This document shows, piece after piece, positions 1 to 5,900 of a DNA stretch of 6,398 nucleotides. Within the stretch, counting starts at the first letter, position 1. Each line of letters starts with the position of its first letter. The translations under genes were made by a program, and so were the position numbers. The notes under the pieces are model-generated. The model ran no database searches, was not told where the DNA came from, and saw only the letters and a list, made by a program, of their open reading frames with translations. Source of the stretch: Pseudomonadota bacterium (GTDB lineage: Bacteria; Myxococcota; Myxococcia; Myxococcales; Vulgatibacteraceae); contig JAEZJH010000590.1 in NCBI GenBank assembly GCA_023436385.1, positions 1-6,398 on the forward strand, written 5' to 3'.

Positions 1-2
1 GC

Positions 3-1586
3 ATGTACCTGGAAACGGACGACGACGAATGGTGGGTCTACGTCAACGGCGAGTGGGAAGGCTACTATTCGCTCGACCGGAGTTCGATCGCCATCGCCTG
101 GAGCGACGAGGAAGGCGACGCTTGCGATCTCTGCCCGGAAGCCGCTGGCCCGGCCACCGACGCCGACGGAGACGGGATCCCCGATGTCTGCGACGGTTGC
201 CCGGCCGTCGCCGACCCCGACCAGACGGACTCCGACGACGACTGGATCCTCGACGCCTGCGACAACTGCCCCTACCTCCCCAACCACGACCAGCTCGACC
301 TTGACCGCGATGGCTGGGGCGACGCCTGCGATTCTTGCACCGAAGATCCGGACAAGCAGACTCCGGGGACCTGCGGCTGCGGTACGCCCGACACCGACGT
401 CGACGGCGACGGCATGATCTGCGACGACGGCTGCCCCCACGACGGCGCCAAGATCGAACCCGGCCTCTGTGGGTGCGGGATGGCGGACAGCCTCGCCGAC
501 GGCGACGCCGACGGCGTGTTGGACTGCGTCGACGGCTGCCCCGCCGATCCGGGGAAGACCGAGCCGCTCCAGTGCGGCTGCGGAGTCCCGGACACGGACA
601 CGGATGGGGACGGAGCCGCCGACTGCATCGACACCTGTCCGGAGGATCCGGACAAGGCCCGGCCGGGGCAGTGCGGATGCGGCACTCCGGACGCCGACAC
701 CGACGACGACTACGTCGCCGATTGCCTCGATGACTGCCCGGAGGACGATACCAAGGTCGAGCCCGGGGTGTGTGGTTGCGGAACGCCGGAAACGGATAGC
801 GACGGCGACGGCGTCCCCGATTGCTTCGATGAATGCCCCGGCCTCCCCCTCCAGTCCCCCGCCGGGGTGTGTGGCTGCTTCCTGCCCGCCGACCCGACGG
901 ACACCGACGGGGACGGCGTGCCCGACTGCGTCGACAACTGCCCGACGGTGGTCAACCCCGACCAGGCCAACGGCGACGAGGCCTGGGCCATCAGCATTCC
1001 CTTCGCCCCCGAGCCGGCAGGCTCCCACGTCATCGCGCTCGAGGACGACGACATTTCCGCCCCGATTGCCCTGGGCTTCCCGTTCTCCTTCTTCGGCGAG
1101 ACCGTCCACCTGATGTACGTCTTCGACAACGGCCTCATCTCCTTCTCGCCGTCGGACGATTCCGGGTGCTGTAGCGGTGGAATGTTGCCGGACCCGGAGA
1201 CGCCCAACGGGATCATCGCCGTGGCCTGGACCGACCTCAATTCCGAGTACGGGCGCGTCACCTATGAACTGCGAGGGAGCGCCCCCGACCGGCGAATGGT
1301 CGTTACCTGGGCGGTCCCGGTCTGTTGCGGCGCCTCCAACCCGAGGGTCGCCGCCCAGGCGATCCTCTACGAGGAGGACGGCCGCATCGAGATCCACACC
1401 ACCAGTCAGCCGTCCGAGAACAGCATCACCCGCGGCGTCGAGAACGCGGAGGGAACGGCGGCCGCCTACCTCCCCGGGGAGACCACGAGCGAGGAGGCCC
1501 TCACCGCGAGCGCCGCCGCGTTCTTCACCGGCGACGCCGACGGCGATGCGTGCGACGCCTGTCCGGCGACGATTCCCTGCCCGTGA
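3..1586 (+). CDS. TSP3/CGCG-repeat surface protein with inserted NIDO-like domain (5'-partial)
   Basis: This is the C-terminal 527 residues of an acidic, Cys-rich, probably exported calcium-binding protein. The frame is open to the window's left edge, there is no room for a ribosome binding site or signal peptide, and the text begins mid-domain, so the Met at base 3 is probably internal. Residues 38-112 are classical thrombospondin type 3 repeats (DxDxDGxxDxCDxCP, NPDQ-like), a family whose Asp loops bind Ca2+. Residues 109-320 hold six units of about 33 residues with a Cys-Gly-Cys-Gly core (Cys starts 124, 156, 191, 224, 257, 290), each followed by a DTDxDGDG loop; the last core is CGCF. Residues 326-509 form a NIDO-like beta-sandwich (FPFSFFG, then DNGLISFSP, PNGIIAVAWTDL, RRMVVTWAV, AILYEEDGRIEI, GVENAEGT). 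The protein ends just after a final GDACDACP, with no visible sorting or anchor signal. The repeat identity is firm. The biological role, perhaps adhesion or surface structure, is inference. Confidence 0.88.
   Translation: MYLETDDDEWWVYVNGEWEGYYSLDRSSIAIAWSDEEGDACDLCPEAAGPATDADGDGIPDVCDGCPAVADPDQTDSDDDWILDACDNCPYLPNHDQLDLDRDGWGDACDSCTEDPDKQTPGTCGCGTPDTDVDGDGMICDDGCPHDGAKIEPGLCGCGMADSLADGDADGVLDCVDGCPADPGKTEPLQCGCGVPDTDTDGDGAADCIDTCPEDPDKARPGQCGCGTPDADTDDDYVADCLDDCPEDDTKVEPGVCGCGTPETDSDGDGVPDCFDECPGLPLQSPAGVCGCFLPADPTDTDGDGVPDCVDNCPTVVNPDQANGDEAWAISIPFAPEPAGSHVIALEDDDISAPIALGFPFSFFGETVHLMYVFDNGLISFSPSDDSGCCSGGMLPDPETPNGIIAVAWTDLNSEYGRVTYELRGSAPDRRMVVTWAVPVCCGASNPRVAAQAILYEEDGRIEIHTTSQPSENSITRGVENAEGTAAAYLPGETTSEEALTASAAAFFTGDADGDACDACPATIPCP
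327..962 (+). repeat. Six tandem CGCG/TSP3 units of about 99 bp
   Basis: This tandem protein repeat lies inside gene 1 (residues 109-320). Each unit reads roughly DxCPxDPxKxxPGxCGCGxPDTDxDGDGxxDC. The spacings between successive CGCG cores are 32, 35, 33, 33 and 33 residues. Unit 1 has Thr in place of Pro after its first Cys (SCTEDPDK). Unit 2's core is followed by a looser loop (ADSLADGDADG). Unit 6 is degenerate (AGVCGCFLPADPTD). The units differ by many substitutions, mostly of the kind that keep Cys, Gly and Asp, so the array looks old and selected rather than recently duplicated. Confidence 0.85.
978..1529 (+). other. NIDO-like beta-sandwich domain inserted in a TSP3 repeat
   Basis: This segment encodes residues about 326-509 of gene 1. 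It matches the general pattern of the NIDO-like extracellular domains found in bacterial surface proteins: a hydrophobic FPFSFFG strand, a DNGLISFSP strand, an IIAVAWTDL segment where relatives often have APFWDDL, an RRMVVTW strand, an ILYEEDGRIEI hairpin and a GVENAEGT turn. The flanks are TSP3 text on both sides: DNCPTVVNPDQANGD before it and DADGDACDACP after it. It contains two vicinal cysteine pairs (residues 389-390 and 441-442). The family assignment rests on motif resemblance only. Confidence 0.6.
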
Positions 1587-1614
1587 GCCCCGAGTAGCGC
1601 CGCTCGAGCGCGTT

Positions 1615-1662
1615 CCGGGGATCCGGCCACGTCCTCTCGTGGCCGGGTCCCCGGTCGTTTCT
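1615..1662 (+). terminator. Intrinsic terminator of gene 1
   Basis: A 17-bp stem pairs 1615-1631 with 1638-1654 around a 6-base loop (TCCTCT, 1632-1637). The only imperfection is one G-T wobble (1622 with 1647). A pyrimidine/T-rich tail (TCGTTTCTT) follows on the plus strand. The hairpin starts 28 bases after the gene 1 stop codon. Read on the minus strand, the stem is followed by AACGCG and so has no T tract, which makes it a terminator chiefly for the plus-strand gene. Confidence 0.82.
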
Positions 1663-1707
1663 TGGGCTCCCGCCCGTCGACAGCGCTGCTCTCGGCGCTC
1701 GGCGCCA

Positions 1708-1739
1708 TGGCCCGGCCCCGCGGTTTAGGGGCCGGGTCG
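1708..1739 (-). terminator. Hairpin downstream of gene 2, possible terminator without T tail
   Basis: A perfect 9-bp G+C stem pairs 1711-1719 with 1728-1736 around an 8-base loop (GCGGTTTA). It extends three more pairs, two of them wobbles. It begins about 17 bases past the stop codon of the minus-strand gene, the usual place for a terminator. The minus-strand sequence that follows (CCATGGCGCC) lacks a T tract, so classical intrinsic termination is doubtful. It could act as an RNA 3'-end stabiliser or simply back up the neighbouring terminator. Confidence 0.35.
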
Positions 1740-1755
1740 GGCACCGGGGCGGCAG

Positions 1756-2676
1756 CTACGTGGTGGGCGGGACGATCTCCCGCGCCGAGGGGTAGGCGAA
1801 GTCGACCCGCCGCCAGCCGTCGACGCGGAACGTCGTCTCCCAACCGGCCCAGGTGGCCGCGCGATCGTAGTGACCGGTGCTCTCGCCGTCGCGGTCGAAC
1901 CACTCGGTGAAGAGGCGGAACTGGTTGCGCGGCCTGCCGGAGGCGTCGAAGGGATCGGTGTCGAGGAAGAGCAGGTTCCGGGTGCCGCCCTCGACCAGGT
2001 ACGAGACCACCTTCACGCCCAGCCAACGCCCTTCCTCCAGCTGGTAATCGAAGAAGGGGGTGAGCGCGAGGTGATCGTAGGTCGGGTGGTCGAGCTCGCG
2101 GTAAGCCTGCGGCGCGACCCCACCGAACGGCACGCCCATACCGACGCAGCTCGAGCGCGCCGTCTCGGGCTTGGTGTGCTCGCCGCCGCGCAGCTTCCAG
2201 GACATCGAGTGGTGCGTGCCGTTGTCCTCGTGGACGCGCACGAACACCGTGGCCTCGAAGTTGAGGAGGTCGCGGGGACTGCCGATGTAGCCGTTTTCGA
2301 GGGCGCCGTCGCGCCAGGTGAAGGACTGCTGGCCGCCGCCGGGCCGGAAGTGGAGCCGCACCGTCTTGCCGGCCGGCTTGCCGCTGGCGTAGGTGACGCG
2401 GTGTCCGGCCGTCGACCAGTATTCGATCCCGGCCTCGGTCCCGGGCGTGGCCTCGTCGCCCTCCATCCCGAAGCGCGGTTCGGCATCGGTGGGGTCGTCC
2501 GCGCCGAGGTGGAAGCTGCTGCCGTCGGGCTCGGCGGGAAACAGCATCCCCACGCCGTCCGGACCGACCTCTGTCACGGGAACGTACGGGGTCTCGGGTG
2601 CGGCGAACGCGGGAGCGGCGAAGCCGAGGGCGAGCGCGCCGAGGAGCGACGCGCGGAGGAAGTTCGTGTTCTTCAT
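1756..2676 (-). CDS. Secreted protein of unknown function, probable beta-sandwich
   Basis: This encodes a 306-residue protein that I cannot place in a named family. The N-terminus is a convincing Sec signal peptide: MKN, a hydrophobic core (residues 9-20) and an AFA cleavage site before APETP near residue 26. The ATG at 2676 is preferred over the in-frame TTG at 2706. The TTG would add MRGRTWFVLF ahead of the signal peptide and sits on an AT-rich, -10-like patch. Neither start has a clear ribosome binding site. The mature part lacks membrane segments and has one cysteine (177). It is rich in aromatic and charged strand-like segments: IEYWSTAGHRVTY (84-96), NFEATVFVRVHE (139-150), RWLGVKVVSYLVEGG (217-231), NLLFLDTDPFD (234-244), and FRVDGWRRVDFA (283-294). 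Alternation of this kind suggests an all-beta jelly-roll such as those of lectins or polysaccharide lyases, but no catalytic motif is identified. It ends convergently with gene 1 and diverges from gene 3. Confidence 0.82.
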   Translation of the reverse strand: MKNTNFLRASLLGALALGFAAPAFAAPETPYVPVTEVGPDGVGMLFPAEPDGSSFHLGADDPTDAEPRFGMEGDEATPGTEAGIEYWSTAGHRVTYASGKPAGKTVRLHFRPGGGQQSFTWRDGALENGYIGSPRDLLNFEATVFVRVHEDNGTHHSMSWKLRGGEHTKPETARSSCVGMGVPFGGVAPQAYRELDHPTYDHLALTPFFDYQLEEGRWLGVKVVSYLVEGGTRNLLFLDTDPFDASGRPRNQFRLFTEWFDRDGESTGHYDRAATWAGWETTFRVDGWRRVDFAYPSAREIVPPTT

Positions 2677-2705
2677 GAAGAGCACGAACCACGTCCGGCC
2701 GCGCA

Positions 2706-2711
2706 ATTATT
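2706..2711 (-). promoter_or_regulatory. Possible -10 element for the minus-strand secreted protein gene
   Basis: The minus strand reads AATAAT here, inside GTGAATAATTG. It is one of very few AT-rich spots in the divergent intergenic region. A start site about 7 bases downstream would leave a leader of roughly 22 bases before the ATG at 2676. No -35 hexamer resembling TTGACA lies at a suitable distance, so this is only a candidate. Confidence 0.22.
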
Positions 2712-2838
2712 CACCGATGGCGGATCGTGCGGGCGGGCGAGCGTTTGACTCGGCGCTCGCGGCCCCGGGCGCGATGTGTCGGGAATCCGGTCGCCTGGCC
2801 GCTTGGCCTCCGCCCGGACCGTGGCAGACCGGACAGGC

Positions 2839-2867
2839 GGTGGTGGGCCGGGCACACCCCCGCCACC
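2839..2867 (+). other. Hairpin in the presumed leader of the IPT lipoprotein gene
   Basis: GGTGGTGGG (2839-2847) can pair with CCCGCCACC (2859-2867), with one G-T wobble and an 11-base loop. It ends 58 bases before the ATG and no T tract follows, so it is not a plain terminator. In sequence this GC-rich such hairpins arise by chance, and a regulatory role is unproven. Confidence 0.2.
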
Positions 2868-2915
2868 TTGAGCACCGACAAGGCGTCGTCGCGGCAGTCA
2901 CCGGCCCTCGCGCCC

Positions 2916-2921
2916 GAGGTG
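2916..2921 (+). promoter_or_regulatory. Ribosome binding site of the IPT lipoprotein gene
   Basis: GAGGTG ends 4 bases before the ATG at 2926. It is a good Shine-Dalgarno match and fixes this start, which also gives a well-formed signal peptide. Confidence 0.75.
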
Positions 2922-2925
2922 CTCC

Positions 2926-5877
2926 ATGCGTGCTCCCAGCCGTCTTCCCGTCGTTGGGTTCCTTGCCTGCCTGGCCGGCTCATCCGCGTGCGGAAAGGGA
3001 AGCACGCCCGACATCGAAGGCGTCGCTCCCCGGGCGATCTGTATCGAGCAGGGGCCGGCGACCGTCACCGTCTCCGGACACGGCCTGTCGCCGATGGTCC
3101 GCCGCGGGCTGACGGGCCGCCCCGACGCCGTCGCCCCCGGCGTCTCGCTGGTGCGCACGCGGGCACTCGGCGCCGAGACCGGCGAACCGACCGCCCGGTC
3201 GGTCGCGCTCTCGTCGCCGAGCGTGCGTTGGGCCGGCCAATCCTCGATCAGCTTCGAGCTCGGGCCCGGGACCGCCGGCCCCGGGGTCTACGACCTCGAG
3301 ATCCGCAATCCCAACGGCGAGGTCACCCGCCTCGCGGACGGGCTGGTGATCGTGCCGCCCCCGGCCGCCAGCACCCTCGAACCGGAGGTGCTGGTCGGCG
3401 AGGCGCCGAACTCCCTCACCATCCGCGGCGACTTCTTCCTCGCCAGCGCCGACGCGCGGCCCACCGTCGTCGTCCACGGCGCCGGCCCCGACCCGCTGCC
3501 GCTCGCCACCGGTGGCGTCGCCGACTGCACCACCCTCCCCGGCCCGGATGCGTTCCAGCTCTGCCGCGCGGTCACGCTCCTCTTGCCCCCGAACACGCTC
3601 CCCCCCGGCGCCTTCGCCGTCGAGGTGGTCAACCCCGATCCGGCGAGCTGCACCACGGGCGGGTTCGCCGCCAGCACCCAGGGCCGGCTCCCGCTCACCG
3701 TGGTGCCCCGGCCGAAGATCGCCACCCTCGGGGAAGGCGTGTCGTGCATCGCCGAGGCCGACCACGCCCTGACCGTCACCGGGGAGGGTTTCCTCGTCCA
3801 CGGCGACGGCTCGCCCAGCCTGCTCCTGGGCAACCTGGCGCTGCCGGCCACCGCCGCCGGCTGCACCGACGCCGCGCTCGACCCGAGCTTCGCGCCGCGG
3901 GCCCGGGCGCTGTCGAGCTGCACGGAGCTGACGGTCACCGTGCCAAAGGGCGCGATGCCCCCCGGCATCGTCCCCGCCGTCGTCCGGAATCCCGAAACCA
4001 GCCCCGGGACGAGCGATCCGCTCCAGTATCTGGTCGCCGGCCCGCCGGTCGTCTCCGCCCTCGGCTCCGACGTGATGTGTTCGGAGAGCGGCGATCCCGT
4101 CCTGCTCTTCGGCCAGGGCTTCCTCAAGGTCGCGGCGGAGACGCCGGTGGTCCGCCTGGGCGCGGTCGAGTTGCCGGCGGTGGCCGGCGGCTGCGCGCCC
4201 GTGGACGGACTCTCCCAGCCGATCGAGGTCTGCACCGAGCTGAGCGTGAAGCTCCCGGAGGAGACCTTCGCCGGGACGTACCCCGTGGTGGTCCGCAACC
4301 CCGCCTTCGCGCCGTGCTCCAGCATCGAGCCGATCACCCTGGCCAACGTCGCCCCGCCCACCGTCACCAAGGTCGATCCCCCGCTCTTCTGCGGCGGGGT
4401 GGAGACGGAGGTGAGCCTCACCGGGACCAACTTCCTGGTGCTCGGGGGCGTGATGCCGACGGTGGAGATCGGCGGGGAAGAGGTGACCGTGGTGCCCAAG
4501 GGGTGCCTGCCGGTGGTGGGCAGCACCAGCGGCGCCCAGACCTGCACCGGGCTGGAGCTGCTCGTGCCCGCGGGGACGGTGGAGTTCGCGGCGCAGGAAC
4601 TCGACGTGGAGAACCCGTCCCCCGCCGACTGCGATGTGACGGCGCCGGTGCCGATCCAGGTGGTACCGCCGCCGGTGATCACCAGCGCGCGGCTCAGCGT
4701 CCGGGTGGGCGGGGCGGCGGTGATCGAGATCTCCGGGTCCGGCTTCGTGCCCGGCGCCGCGGTCTCGGTGGACGGCCTGGCCACCAGCGGCGGCACCGTG
4801 GTGAGCCCGACCAGCGCGATCGCGGTGGTCGCCCCGGGGGCGTCGGAAGTCGAGGGCGCGACCGTGACCATCGACAACGGCGACGGCTGCATGGCGAGCG
4901 CCTCGGTCACGGTCGGAAGTCTCCCGGCTACCCCGTTCGGCAGCACCGGCGCCTCCGGGGGCGTGCTCCTCTCGACGCGGTCGGCCCTGGGCGCGGTGAC
5001 GACGCCGCTGACCCTCACCGGCGCCGACGGGGCGGTCGAGGTCGCGCTGCAAGGGGCCGCCGGCTCGCTGGTGCTCCCGTTCGCCGCCGATCCGCTGCGA
5101 CCGGGCTACCTGCTCGCGGCGCTGCCGCCGGGCACCGCCGCCGGAAGCTACGACGTGCTGGTGATCGGTGGCGACGGCAGCGCCGATCACGCCGGGCGGC
5201 TCGAGGTTGCCGGTGCCGCGCTCTCCGTGGCGGAAGCGACGGTCGCCGAGGCCGGGCTCGCGGTCGCGGGGGACGGCGGGGACGGAGTGCCCGCGGCGTT
5301 CCTGGTGCGGGCCGACGCCGGGGAGGCGGCGGTGGCGATTCCGCTCCCGGGCGTGGCGCGGCGGGCGGACGGGACCATCGAGGTGGAGACCGCCGGGGCG
5401 TCGCTCGCGCCGGGCGACTACGATCTCCTGCTGGTCGGGACCGGGCGCGAAAGCGCCGCCCCGGAGGCGCGCCGGGTCTCCCGCGCGCTGCAGGTCGCCC
5501 CCTCCGGCGAGGCGGGGCCGGAGCTCGCCGCCCTGGCGCCGCGGTCGCCGTCACGTCCAGCACTGCTCGCCCTCTCGCTCGTCGCGGCGGAGTCCGGCGG
5601 CCTCGCCGCGGGCACCTGGCACTACCGGGTCTCCGCCCTGCTCGGCACGGGCGACGAGACGAGCGCCTCCGCATCCGCCGGCGTCGAGGTGCCCGGCGAC
5701 GCGGGGGCCATCGCGATCGCGCTGGAGTGGGCCCCGGTGGACGGCGCCGTCGGCTATCGCGTCTACCGCACGCCCGCGTCCGGCGCGCCCGCGGGGGCCG
5801 AGCGGCCGCTCGCGGAGACGCCGGCCGGGACGACGTCGTTCGTCGACGGCGGCGAGCCGGTGGAGACGCTGCAGTGA
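2926..5877 (+). CDS. Large IPT/TIG-repeat probable lipoprotein with C-terminal FnIII-like domain
   Basis: This encodes a 983-residue exported protein. The signal peptide (residues 1-21) has Arg residues, a hydrophobic core (7-18) and a lipobox-like SSA-Cys22 followed by GKGS, so lipid anchoring at Cys22 is likely; Cys15 fits less well because Arg6 is too close. About six IPT/TIG-like immunoglobulin-fold units follow at roughly 30-145, 150-261, 263-370, 374-475, 478-580 and 583-663. Typical signatures are LTVTGEGF, VLLFGQGF, VSLTGTNF and IEISGSGF, then PPGxxxxVVRNP near each unit's end. Units 2-5 carry extra cysteines. Residues about 672-857 contain two copies of another unit ending LPPGTAAGSYDVLVIGG and LAPGDYDLLLVGTG. 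Residues 864-976 are fibronectin-III-like (GTWHYRVSALL, then WAPVDGAVGYRVYRTP). IPT and FnIII domains in surface proteins usually mediate binding or act as spacers; no enzyme motif is visible. It lies 23 bases upstream of a probable outer-membrane protein gene, suggesting one transcript. The fold call is firm, while ligand and role are unknown. Confidence 0.9.
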   Translation: MRAPSRLPVVGFLACLAGSSACGKGSTPDIEGVAPRAICIEQGPATVTVSGHGLSPMVRRGLTGRPDAVAPGVSLVRTRALGAETGEPTARSVALSSPSVRWAGQSSISFELGPGTAGPGVYDLEIRNPNGEVTRLADGLVIVPPPAASTLEPEVLVGEAPNSLTIRGDFFLASADARPTVVVHGAGPDPLPLATGGVADCTTLPGPDAFQLCRAVTLLLPPNTLPPGAFAVEVVNPDPASCTTGGFAASTQGRLPLTVVPRPKIATLGEGVSCIAEADHALTVTGEGFLVHGDGSPSLLLGNLALPATAAGCTDAALDPSFAPRARALSSCTELTVTVPKGAMPPGIVPAVVRNPETSPGTSDPLQYLVAGPPVVSALGSDVMCSESGDPVLLFGQGFLKVAAETPVVRLGAVELPAVAGGCAPVDGLSQPIEVCTELSVKLPEETFAGTYPVVVRNPAFAPCSSIEPITLANVAPPTVTKVDPPLFCGGVETEVSLTGTNFLVLGGVMPTVEIGGEEVTVVPKGCLPVVGSTSGAQTCTGLELLVPAGTVEFAAQELDVENPSPADCDVTAPVPIQVVPPPVITSARLSVRVGGAAVIEISGSGFVPGAAVSVDGLATSGGTVVSPTSAIAVVAPGASEVEGATVTIDNGDGCMASASVTVGSLPATPFGSTGASGGVLLSTRSALGAVTTPLTLTGADGAVEVALQGAAGSLVLPFAADPLRPGYLLAALPPGTAAGSYDVLVIGGDGSADHAGRLEVAGAALSVAEATVAEAGLAVAGDGGDGVPAAFLVRADAGEAAVAIPLPGVARRADGTIEVETAGASLAPGDYDLLLVGTGRESAAPEARRVSRALQVAPSGEAGPELAALAPRSPSRPALLALSLVAAESGGLAAGTWHYRVSALLGTGDETSASASAGVEVPGDAGAIAIALEWAPVDGAVGYRVYRTPASGAPAGAERPLAETPAGTTSFVDGGEPVETLQ
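3013..4914 (+). repeat. Array of about six IPT/TIG-like domains
   Basis: This covers residues about 30-663 of the lipoprotein, with units of roughly 80-115 residues. Each starts with a PxI/VxxL-type strand (KIATLGEGVSC, VVSALGSDVMC, TVTKVDPPLFC). A V/L-x-GxGF strand follows, then a PxVxLG strand, and most units end in a short PxGxYxVxVxNP segment. Cysteines sit at equivalent places in units 2-5. Unit 1 is atypical, with a long insertion around residues 56-100, and unit 6 is shorter and has a single Cys (655). Unit boundaries are read by eye and may be off by several residues. Confidence 0.75.
4939..5496 (+). repeat. Two tandem beta-rich units, family not recognised
   Basis: Residues about 672-761 and 768-857 of the lipoprotein look like two copies of one unit of about 90 residues. 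Each has an Ala/Gly/Val-rich strand pair, then a hydrophobic strand (GSLVLPFA; AAVAIPLP). Next comes a short connector, then a closing PGxYDxLxxG strand (LPPGTAAGSYDVLVIGG; LAPGDYDLLLVGTG) and a final LEV or LQV. The closing strand resembles that of IPT-type domains, so these may be diverged members of the same fold without cysteines. Confidence 0.5.
5515..5853 (+). other. C-terminal fibronectin-III-like domain
   Basis: Residues about 864-976 of the lipoprotein show the FnIII-like pattern common at the ends of bacterial surface proteins: LAAGTWHYRVSALLGTGDET, then an IALEWAPVDGAVGYRVYRT strand pair with the W and Y-R-V-Y landmarks, then TTSFVDGGE. The role is probably structural or in binding. 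Confidence 0.65.
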
Positions 5878-5887
5878 CGCCGAAAGC

Positions 5888-5894
5888 GGGAGGG
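5888..5894 (+). promoter_or_regulatory. Ribosome binding site of the barrel protein gene
   Basis: GGGAGGG lies 6 bases before the ATG at 5901. It falls within the 23-base gap after the lipoprotein stop codon, which supports translation of a second gene from the same transcript. Confidence 0.75.
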
Positions 5895-5900
5895 ATCCTC

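Larger units (their letters stand above)
2677..2925. other. Divergent intergenic region between genes 2 and 3
   Basis: These 249 bases separate the minus-strand secreted protein gene from the plus-strand lipoprotein gene and must supply promoters for both unless transcription comes from further away. They contain the AT-rich patch at 2705-2711, a lone TTGACT (2745-2750) without a convincing -10 partner, and a G+C hairpin at 2839-2867 (9 bp with one wobble, 11-base loop) in the presumed leader of gene 3. No plus-strand gene is supported. The minus strand carries short open frames with a CPVCHGPGG phrase that I do not accept as a gene (see findings). Confidence 0.6.

Noticed and set aside
327..962. 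CRISPR-like periodicity in the roughly 99-bp repeats
   Set aside because: The period is a protein repeat in a continuous reading frame. The DNA copies are diverged, and there are no short identical repeats with unique spacers.
1466..2692. Minus-strand open frame of 408 codons spanning the end of gene 1, the terminator and gene 2
   Set aside because: The translation is Arg-rich shadow text and crosses a strong terminator. It overlaps two genes whose protein evidence is much better.
2677..2706. TTG start at 2706 for the secreted protein gene
   Set aside because: It would place ten residues ahead of a well-formed signal peptide and lies on the AT-rich -10-like patch. The ATG at 2676 gives a normal N-terminus, although it too lacks a good ribosome binding site.
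1870..2748. Plus-strand open frame of 292 codons antisense to the secreted protein gene
   Set aside because: Its composition is low-complexity (Val, Glu, Arg, Gly, Ala) and it has no ribosome binding site or domain. The opposite strand has a signal peptide and protein-like sequence.
2745..2750. TTGACT as a -35 element for the lipoprotein gene
   Set aside because: The sequence 16-18 bases downstream is G+C only and has no -10-like hexamer, so there is no supportable promoter.
2980..5190. Long minus-strand open frames (736 and 576 codons) antisense to the IPT lipoprotein gene
   Set aside because: They are rich in Arg, Gly, Ala, His and Asp with no domain pattern, as expected when a GC-rich gene is read in the complementary frame. 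The plus frame has a ribosome binding site, signal peptide and clear repeats.
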